DNA from: Dawidia soli
GTDB taxonomy: Bacteria > Bacteroidota > Bacteroidia > Cytophagales > Cyclobacteriaceae
NCBI RefSeq assembly: GCF_018598185.1
Contig: NZ_JAHESC010000009.1
Coordinates: 107,010 to 171,009, forward strand
DNA length: 64,000 nt
Direction of reading: 5' to 3'
In this document: positions 9,352 to 18,247 of the stretch, piece by piece
How positions within the stretch are numbered: position 1 is the first letter of the stretch
Layout of the letters: each line of letters begins with the position of its first letter
The notes under the pieces: model-generated
Told to the model about the DNA's origin: nothing
What the model saw: only the letters and a program-made list of their open reading frames with translations
Databases searched by the model: none
Position numbers and translations under genes: made by a program

Positions 9352-10449
9352 ATGATGCGCATCTTACTACTGGTCAGCTTATTTAATTTCTCCGCCGTTT
9401 GCCTGGCGCAGGTAACGCCCGATTCCACGGCGCGGCCGGTGGCCACTGGCGATACCGTGGCGTTTGTCCGGAACGATACGCTTACGATCGTAGGCGTGGG
9501 CGACATCATGATGGGTACCTCCTACCCGGAAGATAAACTTCCTTCCGCGGACGGTTCTTTTCTGATGAAGGAGGTCGAGCCGATCCTGCGCGATGCCGAC
9601 GTGACGTTTGGCAACCTGGAAGGTACGCTGCTGGACACCGGCGGGACGCCCAAGACCTGTAAAGACCCCAAGGTGTGCTATGTCTTCCGCACGCCTACGC
9701 GTTATGTCAAAAACCTGGTAAGCGCGGGCTTCGACATGATGAGCCTGGCCAATAACCACGCCGGCGACTTTGGGGAAGCGGGACGCAACAGCAGTATGAA
9801 GACACTCGAGGCTGCGGGGATTCTCCACGCTGGCCAGATGAATCAAAAGACCGTCATTTTTACCAAGGACAGCGTGCGTTACGGGTTGGTGGCTTTTGCC
9901 CCTAACAGCAACTGCGTGCCGCTGAACGACCTAGAAGGCGCCAGGGCCCTTGTCAAACATCTCGACTCGCTGGTGGACGTCATCATCGTGTCGTTTCACG
10001 GCGGTGCCGAGGGTGCACAATATCAGAACGTACCCCGCAAGAATGAGCTATTCCATGGCGAGAACCGCGGTGATGTCTATAAGTTTTCGCATACGCTGAT
10101 CGACGCCGGTGCCGATATCATCTTCGGGCACGGTCCGCATGTTACCCGCGCCGTTGAGGTCTATAAAGACCGTTTCATTGCGTATAGCATGGGTAACTTC
10201 TGCACGTACCGCGGCATTAGCGTAACGGGCGTCAACGGCCTGGCCCCTATTGTAAAGGTTTATACCGACCGGGCGGGTAAGTTCTTCCAGGCCCGTATCA
10301 CATCGACCTATCAGACCTACGGCACGGGGGTACGTGTCGACCCCCAGCAACAGGTCCTAAAAAGGATCCAGGAATTGACTAAAAAAGATTTTCCGGAAAC
10401 GAGAATACGGATTGACGATACAGGTTTAATTACGTACCTTGCTCAGTAA
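9352..10449 (+). CDS. CapA-like metallophosphatase-fold protein (PGA_cap)
   Basis: A CapA/PGA_cap family protein of about 365 residues. The frame is open from an upstream start at 9304, but the double ATG at 9352/9355 opens a proper signal peptide (RILLLVSLFNFSAVCLAQ) and is preferred. Family motifs are present: VGVGDIMMGT, NLEGTLLD, SLANNHAGDFG, SFHGGAEG, GHGPHVTR and YSMGNF. CapA proteins act in poly-gamma-glutamate export or anchoring, but in Bacteroidota many are stand-alone exported enzymes of unknown substrate. No capB, capC or capE lies nearby, so polyglutamate synthesis is not supported here. The next gene starts one base after its stop codon. Confidence 0.88.
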   Translation: MMRILLLVSLFNFSAVCLAQVTPDSTARPVATGDTVAFVRNDTLTIVGVGDIMMGTSYPEDKLPSADGSFLMKEVEPILRDADVTFGNLEGTLLDTGGTPKTCKDPKVCYVFRTPTRYVKNLVSAGFDMMSLANNHAGDFGEAGRNSSMKTLEAAGILHAGQMNQKTVIFTKDSVRYGLVAFAPNSNCVPLNDLEGARALVKHLDSLVDVIIVSFHGGAEGAQYQNVPRKNELFHGENRGDVYKFSHTLIDAGADIIFGHGPHVTRAVEVYKDRFIAYSMGNFCTYRGISVTGVNGLAPIVKVYTDRAGKFFQARITSTYQTYGTGVRVDPQQQVLKRIQELTKKDFPETRIRIDDTGLITYLAQ

Positions 10450-10450
10450 C

Positions 10451-10792
10451 ATGGCGTATAAAGAAAAGGAAATTGAAAAGCTATATTTCTCGATTGGGGA
10501 AGTAGCTGAGATGTTCAACGTTGCTCCGTCACTGATCCGTTTTTGGGAGTCTGAGTTCGACCTTATCAAGCCTAAGAAGAATCGGAAAGGCAATCGTCAG
10601 TTCACCAAGGAAGACATCGACAATGTCCGGACCATTTACCACCTGGTAAAGGAGAAAGGTTTTACGCTGCAGGGCGCCAAGGAGATGCTGCGCAACGATA
10701 CGCAAGCGGTGCGTGACAAGATGGAAATGATCGAATCGTTGAAGCGCGTGAGAAGCTTCCTGGTGGAGATGCGCGATAAGCTGCAGGGATAG
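10451..10792 (+). CDS. MerR-family transcriptional regulator
   Basis: A 113-residue regulator. The ATG at 10451 is preferred over an in-frame upstream start because the protein then begins MAYKEKEIEKLYFSIGEVAE, as family members do. The MerR winged helix-turn-helix (IGEVAEMFNVAPSLIRFWESE, about residues 14-34) and the wing (KNRKGNRQFT) are clear, followed by a short dimerisation helix. It has no C-terminal effector domain and no metal-binding cysteines. This short form is widely conserved in Bacteroidota and its ligand is unknown. It is packed right behind the capA-like gene and precedes dprA. Confidence 0.9.
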   Translation: MAYKEKEIEKLYFSIGEVAEMFNVAPSLIRFWESEFDLIKPKKNRKGNRQFTKEDIDNVRTIYHLVKEKGFTLQGAKEMLRNDTQAVRDKMEMIESLKRVRSFLVEMRDKLQG

Positions 10793-10873
10793 GGATAAAA
10801 TATTCTTACTGGATATTGGAAGGACCGGGCGGGGGATGTACCTTAGTGGAGGTTCTTTTTGTGTGTTATTTTT

Positions 10874-12010
10874 ATGGATCAAAACAGGCTTTCGAGCATT
10901 GCACTTCATTTTATTCCGGGCATTGGCAGCCGCACGTTACGGCAGCTGGTGAGCTATTGTGGCTCGGCTCAAGATGTTTTTCGCGCTTCGCGCCTTACCC
11001 TGCTACAAATACCCGGCGTGGGTCCGGTCACCGCGGATGCCATTCGTCAGGGACGGCCGTGGAAACAAGCGGAAGAAGAACTAACCCGCGCGCGGAAGGC
11101 CGGTGTTTCTTTGGTGCTTTATACCGACCCGCAGTACCCGTCACGTCTTCGGGCCATCGAAGACGCTCCGTCGCTGCTATACCTTCAGGGTAATATCAAT
11201 CTCGAGCATAAAAAAATTGTTGCCATTGTCGGCACGCGCAGGTCAACCGAGTATGGCAAGAGCTGTCTCGAGTCATTGCTTGAAGGACTCGCCGCGCACG
11301 ACGCCCTGGTGCTGAGCGGGCTGGCCTACGGCATCGATATACAGGCGCATCGCCTGGCGCTTAAACATGGCTTGCCCACCGTGGGCGTACTTGGCAGCGG
11401 CATCGATGTGATCTATCCGGCGGCCCATCGTGATACGGCTCAAAAAATGTTGCAATACGGCGGCCTGCTGACTGAAAATCCGTTTGGCACAAAACCCGAT
11501 GCACATAATTTTCCCGCGCGCAATCGGATCATTGCCGGCCTTTGCGATGCCCTCGTGGTCGTAGAAGCTGCCGATAAAGGAGGCGCGCTTATTACCGCAG
11601 ACCTAGCCAATGGTTATTTTAAAGATGTATTTGCTTTTCCGGGCAGCATCCGTCAGCAATACTCCAACGGCTGCAACCAACTTATCAAAGCGCACAAGGC
11701 ACACCTGCTCACGTCCGTTAAAGATTTAGAGTATATTATGAACTGGGAAACGCCACAACCTGTGGTCACACCCGAAGCCGCACCGACGTACAGCGATTAT
11801 GAGCCGGAAGAGCAAATGGTTTTAAGGACACTCTGGGAAAGCGCTGCCCCGTTGATGCTCGATGCCCTGAGCGGAAGATCAGGTCTTCCTCCCGGCCAGT
11901 TGGCCAGCATTCTGCTAACGCTGGAGCTAAAAGGTGCCGTCACGCCCATGCCTGGCAGCGCCTATCGCATGAACCTGTCGACGCACGGTAAAACGACGGC
12001 CGTAGCGTAA
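10874..12010 (+). CDS. dprA: DNA-processing protein DprA
   Basis: A DprA of about 378 residues. The ATG at 10874 (MDQNRLSSIALHF) is preferred; a TTG five codons upstream is possible but unnecessary. It has the N-terminal SAM/HhH region (GIGSRTLRQLV, IPGVGPVTADAI) and the Rossmann core (VAIVGTRRSTEYG, LVLSGLAYGIDIQAH, VGVLGSGIDVIYP, NFPARNRIIAGL, GGALITADLAN). A C-terminal winged-helix (DprA_WH) follows at about 315-370. DprA loads RecA onto incoming single-stranded DNA in natural transformation and is also kept in many bacteria not known to be competent. No other competence gene is in the window. Confidence 0.97.
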   Translation: MDQNRLSSIALHFIPGIGSRTLRQLVSYCGSAQDVFRASRLTLLQIPGVGPVTADAIRQGRPWKQAEEELTRARKAGVSLVLYTDPQYPSRLRAIEDAPSLLYLQGNINLEHKKIVAIVGTRRSTEYGKSCLESLLEGLAAHDALVLSGLAYGIDIQAHRLALKHGLPTVGVLGSGIDVIYPAAHRDTAQKMLQYGGLLTENPFGTKPDAHNFPARNRIIAGLCDALVVVEAADKGGALITADLANGYFKDVFAFPGSIRQQYSNGCNQLIKAHKAHLLTSVKDLEYIMNWETPQPVVTPEAAPTYSDYEPEEQMVLRTLWESAAPLMLDALSGRSGLPPGQLASILLTLELKGAVTPMPGSAYRMNLSTHGKTTAVA

Positions 12011-12016
12011 AGCTGC

Positions 12017-12649
12017 TTAGTCCTTCTGATTACACTTTTCTTTGATGGCCTCATAGGCCTTGAGATCGCCGAGCTCGCCGGCTTTGCTCAGGTCGAGACA
12101 TCCGTTCTTCACATCGCCGAAGTTGATACGCAAGATGCCACGCATGTAGAAGGCGTCTACATTCTTGGGATTGATCTCGATAATCTTCGAGCAGTCGTTG
12201 ATAGCATCTTCATACGCTTGCAGGTATTGCTTGGCTTTGCCACGATTGAAGTATGCCTCGATATAGTTTTCATTAATGGTAATGGCGGATGTGTAGTCGG
12301 CGATGGCGCCGTAGAAATCCTGCAGTTTCATCTTGACGTTTCCACGCGCAAAGAACGCATCCGCAAACTTGGGATTCTTTTCAATGGCGGAGTTGTAGTC
12401 CTTCATCGCGCCATGGCGATCGTCAAAGTTATCTTTGATGTTACCCCGCAGGTAATATGCTGCCGCAAAGTTCTTATCGAGCTCGATGGCTTTGTTTACA
12501 TTCAGCAACGCTTCCATGAACTCGTGTTTCTCGTACAGTTCGCGTCCCTTTTGCGTATATCCCTTGGGGTCTTTGGAATCTTGCGCAATCAACCCTCCTG
12601 AAATCAACACGAAGCAAATAAAAGATACGACGGCCCTCATAATCATCAT
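12017..12649 (-). CDS. Secreted tetratricopeptide-repeat protein
   Basis: A 210-residue exported protein with an N-terminal signal (VVSFICFVLISGGLIAQ). The rest is about five consecutive TPR units of 34 residues with the usual W/Y-G-A-P pattern (for example FAAAYYLRGNIKDNFDDRHG and FADAFFARGNVKMKLQDFYG). TPR arrays mediate protein-protein contacts, here presumably in the periplasm. It converges on dprA with a 6-base gap. A TAnnTTTG -7 match on the minus strand (TACTTTTG, 12667-12660) lies 11 bases upstream of the start. Its partner is unknown. Confidence 0.85.
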   Translation of the reverse strand: MMIMRAVVSFICFVLISGGLIAQDSKDPKGYTQKGRELYEKHEFMEALLNVNKAIELDKNFAAAYYLRGNIKDNFDDRHGAMKDYNSAIEKNPKFADAFFARGNVKMKLQDFYGAIADYTSAITINENYIEAYFNRGKAKQYLQAYEDAINDCSKIIEINPKNVDAFYMRGILRINFGDVKNGCLDLSKAGELGDLKAYEAIKEKCNQKD

Positions 12650-12705
12650 CTAATTTAAACAAAAGTACAGGAATAATCCCCCTTGCAGGGTACGAAGTAA
12701 TATTT

Positions 12706-13557
12706 TCAATGCTTTGGAAATATTTCATCCGCCAGTTTTAGTGACCTTTCAAACGCGTGACGGTCCAGATCGAATAGGACGCCCTGGGTTTGCAGATACG
12801 AGAAGATCGTTTCGGTGGGAAGGTTACCTACCAGGTCGTCGTTGGCCATGGGGCAACCGCCGTAACCGCGTATCGCACCGTCAAAGCGTTTGCATCCTGC
12901 TTCAAACGCCGCGGCGATCTTTGCCACAGCCGTTGCTGGCGTAGCGTGTAAGTGTGCTCCGAGCTCGATGGCCGGATATTCCTGTACGAGCGATTGGAAC
13001 AATGTACGCACGCTGCCGGCGTCTGCAACGCCCACTGTATCGGCCAGTGAAATGATCGACACGCCCCGGGCGATCAGCAGCTCCACAAACTCTACCACCC
13101 ACGCGGTGTCGTACGGATCACCATAGGGGTTTCCGAAGCCCATGCTGATGTAGGTTACGAGTGTTTTATTGCTTTTTCCGCAGATCTCCCGGATCTCTTC
13201 GATGGTCTGGAGCGCCTCTTTAATCGTTTTGTTGGTGTTCCTGCGCTGGAATGTTTCCGAGATCGAGAGCGGGAATCCGAGGTATGTGATCTGTTCAAAC
13301 CGTGCTGCGTCGGTCGCCCCGCGGGTATTGGCCACGATGGCTAATAATTTCGACCGTGTGTTGCTAAGGTCCAGGCCGGCCAGTACCTCAGCCGTGTCGC
13401 GCAGCTGTGGTATAGCGGTGGGTGAAACAAAGCTGCCAAAGTCGATGGTATCAAACCCTACCGCCAGGAGCTGTTGCAGATATTGTAACTTTAACGGTGT
13501 CGGAATGAAATCCGGCAGCCCTTGCATCGCATCGCGTGGACATTCAATGATCTTCAT
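12706..13557 (-). CDS. Hydroxymethylglutaryl-CoA lyase
   Basis: A 283-residue TIM-barrel enzyme of the HMGL-like family. The N-terminal ECPRDAMQG motif corresponds to the catalytic Arg-Asp pair, GAHLHATPATAV supplies the metal-binding histidines, and GYGGCPMANDDLVGNLPTE contains the HMG-CoA-lyase signature Cys at residue 235. HMG-CoA lyase splits 3-hydroxy-3-methylglutaryl-CoA into acetoacetate and acetyl-CoA, the last step of leucine degradation. No other leucine-degradation gene is adjacent. The signature cysteine favours HMG-CoA lyase over isopropylmalate or homocitrate synthase. Confidence 0.92.
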   Translation of the reverse strand: MKIIECPRDAMQGLPDFIPTPLKLQYLQQLLAVGFDTIDFGSFVSPTAIPQLRDTAEVLAGLDLSNTRSKLLAIVANTRGATDAARFEQITYLGFPLSISETFQRRNTNKTIKEALQTIEEIREICGKSNKTLVTYISMGFGNPYGDPYDTAWVVEFVELLIARGVSIISLADTVGVADAGSVRTLFQSLVQEYPAIELGAHLHATPATAVAKIAAAFEAGCKRFDGAIRGYGGCPMANDDLVGNLPTETIFSYLQTQGVLFDLDRHAFERSLKLADEIFPKH

Positions 13558-13675
13558 ATACCGATAACAGGCTGTTGATACCCTGCAGTTTAAAAGTAAA
13601 GAAGCTGGTAAGCAATGAACCGTAGGAAAAAACTTTCAGTCGTCGTGGCCTAATGCAGTTGGTCACCGATTTAAA

Positions 13676-13683
13676 TACTTTTG
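13676..13683 (+). promoter_or_regulatory. Putative -7 promoter element upstream of the DUF1800 gene
   Basis: TACTTTTG matches TAnnTTTG exactly, 44 bases upstream of the ATG. A TTG at 13659-13661 gives a spacer of only 14, shorter than usual, so the -33 partner is uncertain. Confidence 0.4.
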
Positions 13684-13727
13684 TACAATTCTCATGATAT
13701 ATAGCGGTCCAAAACCAAACGTACCCC

Positions 13728-15569
13728 ATGCCATTAGATCCCTTAAATGAACAATTGAACCCCAAACGGGCGGCTCACCTGCTGAGAAGAGCCACTTTTG
13801 GGGGCTCCAAGATCCAAATCGATACCGTTGGCGCCATGAACTCCAGTGCGGCGGTCGACATGTTGTTCGATACGGTCCTTCCCCAACCGGCGCCGCCCAT
13901 CGACCTCAAGACCGGCGCAGAGTGGGTGTACTCCGGCTTCCAGGACGGTGTCAACGACAATACCTTTGTGCTGGTCGATTATTTTCTGCAATGGTTCCTC
14001 GGGCAAATGATGAGCCCGGGCATGACGGGAAATACCGCCCTCCAACATGCTGCCCGCGAGCGATTGGTCTACTTCTTACATACGCACTTCACGACGATCG
14101 AGTCGAAGGTCAATAACGTTCGTTCCCTCTATTTTCAGAATCAACTGTACCGGCTGTTCGCCACAAACAATAGCGTTTTGCCGAGCGGGGTATCGTTGAA
14201 TTTTAAAAGTCTGACGGTAAAGATCAGCATCGACAATGCCATGATCCGTCTGCTGGACGGCGACACCAACGTAAAGGGTGGTGTAAACGGCGTGAATGAA
14301 AACTATGCCCGTGAGCTGTTCGAGCTTTATAGCATTGGACGTGGCCTGGAAGGCGCCGCGCTTCCTCCCGACCTGGAACAAGGTGACTACCTGGTGTACA
14401 AGGAATCGGATGTACGCCAGGCTGCCTATACCCTCTCCGGCTGGGAAACCGCCATGCCGTTAGAGGGTGTATTCGACCCGCTGGCGACGGAACAGACGGT
14501 CTTTGGCTTCGACCCGGAAACGTTGCTGCCCCGGGGTAAGGTGAAGGGCAGTAAGGAAAATGCCTCCCAGCACGACAACACCGTCAAGGTATTTTCGAAT
14601 CGCCTCGGCGGCGCGTCGGTAACACCCGATGCCACGCTTATGCCCAACGGTAACCCTACAGAGGAAAGTGCGATCGACGAGATCAGCCAGTTGATCGACA
14701 TCATTTACAGCCAGCCAGAGACGGCACGCAACATTTGTCGCCGTATTTACCGCTTCTTTGTATGGGCTCCGCATACGGATGCCGAGGCGGCAGTCGTTGA
14801 GAATACCATTGACGACATGGTGGCTACGTTCGTGGCCAATGACTACAAGCTTGTACCCGTCGTCAAACAGCTGCTGAAGAGCAAGCATTTTTACGAGGCG
14901 ATCGACGCCGACCCTGTAAACGACGCCAACTTTGGCGCCATAATCAAGTCGCCGATCGACCTGACGCTCGGCACGCTGAAATTCTTCGACATCGCCGTTC
15001 CCGCGATGGAACAGGATCCGGATGAATTCTACCGCCTCACAAGCGCCATCCGGACGACGATCGGCAAAGACCGCCAGGGTATGAACTTCTTCGAGCCGTT
15101 TGACGTGGCCGGTTACGAGGCCTATCACCAATATCCGATCTACCACCGCGCGTGGATCACTCCCAACACGCTGGGTCACCGATACGACTTTGTGCGTGGC
15201 GTGGTGAACGGCATCGACAACGTCGAGGGCAATGGCGTCGTGTTTAACACGCTGGACCTGCGGCAGTTTGTACAAACGCACTTCAACGGTCAGGCTGCCG
15301 ATGCCAAGCTGCTGGTTCGAACGCTGGCAGACTATCTGCTGCCTTTCAGCAAGAACCTGACGTTTGAAGATGCCGACGACGACACCAACTCTTCCCTGTC
15401 TTCGCAGCGCCTCAATTGGTTCCTGCTCAAAATGTTTGACGGTATATTAACCGAACCCGAATGGGCCGACTATTGGAATAACCGCCCCGACGAGTACGCC
15501 GACATACGCCGTGCGTTGCAGAATTTGCTGAATGCCATGTTGCAAACACCCGAGTATCAACTTTCTTAA
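13728..15569 (+). CDS. DUF1800 family protein
   Basis: A 613-residue DUF1800 protein, recognised by the AAHLLRRATFGG opening, ARERLVYFLHTHFTT, NENYARELFELYSIG, ARNICRRIYRFFVW and the long helical middle part. No clear signal peptide is present at the chosen ATG. DUF1800 proteins almost always lie next to a DUF1501 protein, as here (12-base gap). They are predicted to be exported, but their biochemical role is not established. This is the first gene of a four-gene cluster that ends at a strong terminator near 19607. Confidence 0.93.
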   Translation: MPLDPLNEQLNPKRAAHLLRRATFGGSKIQIDTVGAMNSSAAVDMLFDTVLPQPAPPIDLKTGAEWVYSGFQDGVNDNTFVLVDYFLQWFLGQMMSPGMTGNTALQHAARERLVYFLHTHFTTIESKVNNVRSLYFQNQLYRLFATNNSVLPSGVSLNFKSLTVKISIDNAMIRLLDGDTNVKGGVNGVNENYARELFELYSIGRGLEGAALPPDLEQGDYLVYKESDVRQAAYTLSGWETAMPLEGVFDPLATEQTVFGFDPETLLPRGKVKGSKENASQHDNTVKVFSNRLGGASVTPDATLMPNGNPTEESAIDEISQLIDIIYSQPETARNICRRIYRFFVWAPHTDAEAAVVENTIDDMVATFVANDYKLVPVVKQLLKSKHFYEAIDADPVNDANFGAIIKSPIDLTLGTLKFFDIAVPAMEQDPDEFYRLTSAIRTTIGKDRQGMNFFEPFDVAGYEAYHQYPIYHRAWITPNTLGHRYDFVRGVVNGIDNVEGNGVVFNTLDLRQFVQTHFNGQAADAKLLVRTLADYLLPFSKNLTFEDADDDTNSSLSSQRLNWFLLKMFDGILTEPEWADYWNNRPDEYADIRRALQNLLNAMLQTPEYQLS

Positions 15570-15581
15570 TTCCGCCTGACC

Positions 15582-17312
15582 ATGATATCCAGAAGAAGTT
15601 TTATAAAGAAATTACCGCTCGCTGCAAGCATTCCGTTTGCGCTGGCAAATGTACCGGTGCGCGTGCTCGGTGAAGAAAACGCATTGACACGCATGGCCGC
15701 CGCCGCCGGTGAAAACAGACGGCTCATCATCCTGCAATTGCATGGCGGTAACGACGGTTTGAACTGCGTTATTCCTGTTGAAAAATACGATCAGTATTAT
15801 AGCATCCGCCCCAACATCGCCATCCCGTCCAAGAACAATGCCCGGGGTTATATCCCCCTGGACAATACGCTGCCGTCGGATGCCCAGGTAGGTTTGCATC
15901 CCGATATGCAGGCCATGAAAGCGCTCTACGATCAGGGTCGTATGGCTGTCGTGCAGGGTGTGTCGTATAAAAACAACAACGGCTCACATTTCCGTGGGCG
16001 CGACATCTGGTATATGGGCGGCGGGTATAACGATTACTTCCAATCCGGATGGGTGGGCCGCTACCTGGAAGGCTTCTATGCGCCGCTCGGCATGGAATAC
16101 CCGAAAGACTTCCCGAACCCCACGATGCCCGATCCGCTGGCCATCGAGATGGGCACGGATGTGTCGCTTATCTTCCACCAGGATGGCAACATTCCGACGT
16201 CGATCGCCATTCCCAACGATCCAAAGGGGTTTGGTGACTTTATCGAAGGCCTCGAAGGATTTGAAGATATACCGGCAACGGTCGACCCGCGCGGTATCCC
16301 CCCGGAATATTTAAAAGATTCGCCGTACTACAAGGAGCTGAAATGGATCCTCGGCCTGGAGGACAAAACCAAGTCTTATGCCAAACGCCTGTCTGAGCAG
16401 TACAAGCTCGGGCAAACAATGGACAAGGGCATTGTATACCCCGAGAAATATCCGTTCAATGCGCCCGAGGGAAGCCAGCAAAACCCGCTGTCACATCAGC
16501 TGAAGGTTGTCGCCAACCTGCTTTCGGGTGGTTGCCAGACTAAAGTGTTCCTCGTAAAGATTGGTGGTTTTGATACCCACGCCGACCAGGTAGAGACATA
16601 CAATCCCACCATGGGCTCGCACGCGGCGCTGATGTACCATATTTCCACGGCGATGAACGCGTTCCAGCAAGACCTACGCGCCCGTGGGTATGAGAACGAG
16701 GTACTGACGGTGACCACCTCCGAATTCGGTCGCCAGGTGGCCTCCAATGCCAGCTATGGTACCGACCACGGTACAGGCGCACCGTTGTTTGTCTTTGGCC
16801 GAGGCGTACAGGCCGGCGTAGTGGGCACGAACCCCGACCTGACCAAGTCCACGGTCGAAATGCAATACGATTATCGCGAGGTATTTGGCAGCATTATGCG
16901 CGACTGGATGCTGGTAGACGATCAACAGCTGGAGATCATCTTCCCAGGTCTCGTGACGAAAGGCATTCACAAGGGCGTGGAAGGGCAACCTTTTCAAACG
17001 CTGCCGCTCGCGCAGCGCACCATTACCGGCTCGGAAGGATTTATCAGCGATCGCTTCGGTCTTGAAAATTGCTATCCGAACCCGGCTAAAGATGCAACGA
17101 CCTTGGTCTTCCATGTGAACAGCGCCAACAACGTTGCCATAGACCTGTATAGCCAGAAGGGTGAGAAAGTGAAGAGCCTCGTAAACGGTTTATATCCTGC
17201 AGGAGAACATAAAATAGAGGTAGATCTAACAGGTTTACCGGCAGGCAATTATATTTATGAGTTGAAAAGTGGCTTCTTCAAAGAGGCGAAGAAACTTGTC
17301 ATTACAAAGTAA
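15582..17312 (+). CDS. DUF1501 family protein with T9SS type A sorting domain
   Basis: A 576-residue exported protein. The N-terminus has a Tat-like twin-arginine signal (SRRSFIKKLPLAASIPFALA). The middle is a DUF1501 alkaline-phosphatase-like (sulfatase-type) fold with LIILQLHGGNDGLN, NNNGSHFRGRDIWY, GGFDTHADQVE, VTTSEFGRQVASN and GTDHGTGAPLFVFG. The last 75 or so residues (from NCYPNPAKDATTLVF to KEAKKLVITK) form a T9SS C-terminal sorting domain, so the protein should be exported across the outer membrane and surface-attached or released. It pairs with the upstream DUF1800 protein. The substrate is unknown. Confidence 0.93.
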   Translation: MISRRSFIKKLPLAASIPFALANVPVRVLGEENALTRMAAAAGENRRLIILQLHGGNDGLNCVIPVEKYDQYYSIRPNIAIPSKNNARGYIPLDNTLPSDAQVGLHPDMQAMKALYDQGRMAVVQGVSYKNNNGSHFRGRDIWYMGGGYNDYFQSGWVGRYLEGFYAPLGMEYPKDFPNPTMPDPLAIEMGTDVSLIFHQDGNIPTSIAIPNDPKGFGDFIEGLEGFEDIPATVDPRGIPPEYLKDSPYYKELKWILGLEDKTKSYAKRLSEQYKLGQTMDKGIVYPEKYPFNAPEGSQQNPLSHQLKVVANLLSGGCQTKVFLVKIGGFDTHADQVETYNPTMGSHAALMYHISTAMNAFQQDLRARGYENEVLTVTTSEFGRQVASNASYGTDHGTGAPLFVFGRGVQAGVVGTNPDLTKSTVEMQYDYREVFGSIMRDWMLVDDQQLEIIFPGLVTKGIHKGVEGQPFQTLPLAQRTITGSEGFISDRFGLENCYPNPAKDATTLVFHVNSANNVAIDLYSQKGEKVKSLVNGLYPAGEHKIEVDLTGLPAGNYIYELKSGFFKEAKKLVITK

Positions 17313-17344
17313 CCCTTGACCCCGATTAACACCTACCGACCAAC

Positions 17345-18247
17345 ATGAAAAGACTTTACCTCGTGCTGCTATGCGCGATGCTGGCCATGAACCTGGCATA
17401 CGCGCAGAGCAACAACAGTAAGAAGCGAAAGAAAACAGCGGCAGCTTACAACAAACAGAGTAAGGAGATTGAGAAATTCCTGGAGAAACAATGGTGGCTG
17501 GGCCCCAAGGCTGGTATGAACCTCTCCCAGCCCCGTGTTGAAAAAGAATACTTCATCATGGCTCCGACAAACTATGATCCGTCGCTGATCGCCAAGAAGT
17601 ATGATAAGTTCAAACAAATGGGGAGCCAGGTGACGTTCGAAGTGGCGTTTTATTATCGTCGCTTTTCGTTCAGCTTTCAGCCTACGTATCAGCACAGCGC
17701 ATTCGCGTATAGCAATGCCTACCTCTGGCAAGGTGGGACTGCCGCCGGCCAATTAGTGCAGTTGAACTACGAGCATTTGCAGAAAGTAGACCATCTTCAG
17801 TTTCCGATTTTAATCAAATACGAAGTCGCCGGCAACCGTCTGCGTCCGTACCTGCAGGCAGGTATTTATCAGGCCGTTTTGCTCGGAGCTACGAAGGAAG
17901 TGACGATCTCCGGCAATGACAACGCCAGCGGCGGGCAAAACCCATTTGAGGATGAAGCGATCATTGTCGGCGCAAAGGACTTGTTTGCCAAAAACCATTG
18001 GGGCCTGATCGGCGGCGCGGGCTTGTACTACAGCGTGGGTAACGTGCGGCTTAACCTCGACCTGATGTACAAGTCGGGCATGAGCAACGTTACGTCTTCC
18101 AAAAATCGCTATGAAAACGACCGGCTTTCGGGGGTAGGCGACTCGATGGACGACCTGCTGCTCGACAACATTACCGTGTCGGCGGGCGTTCTGTTCCCGC
18201 TGCGCTTCCTGGAAAACAGTTTCAAGTCTGCCGACCGTAAAAAATGA
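17345..18247 (+). CDS. PorT-like outer-membrane beta-barrel protein
   Basis: A 300-residue exported protein with signal LYLVLLCAMLAMNLAYAQ, then a Lys-rich stretch. A predicted beta-barrel follows, with alternating hydrophobic strands such as QVTFEVAFYYRRFSFSFQPT, LQFPILIKYEVAG and HWGLIGGAGLYYSVG. It resembles the outer-membrane beta-barrel domain of the PorT family. It is third in the DUF1800-DUF1501 cluster and its stop overlaps the next start as ATGA. It could be a membrane partner for the DUF1501/DUF1800 proteins (inference from position only). Confidence 0.8.
   Translation: MKRLYLVLLCAMLAMNLAYAQSNNSKKRKKTAAAYNKQSKEIEKFLEKQWWLGPKAGMNLSQPRVEKEYFIMAPTNYDPSLIAKKYDKFKQMGSQVTFEVAFYYRRFSFSFQPTYQHSAFAYSNAYLWQGGTAAGQLVQLNYEHLQKVDHLQFPILIKYEVAGNRLRPYLQAGIYQAVLLGATKEVTISGNDNASGGQNPFEDEAIIVGAKDLFAKNHWGLIGGAGLYYSVGNVRLNLDLMYKSGMSNVTSSKNRYENDRLSGVGDSMDDLLLDNITVSAGVLFPLRFLENSFKSADRKK

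Noticed and set aside
9352..10449. A poly-gamma-glutamate capsule operon around the CapA-like gene
   Set aside because: No capB, capC or capE homologue is present; neighbours are M23 peptidases, a MerR regulator and dprA.
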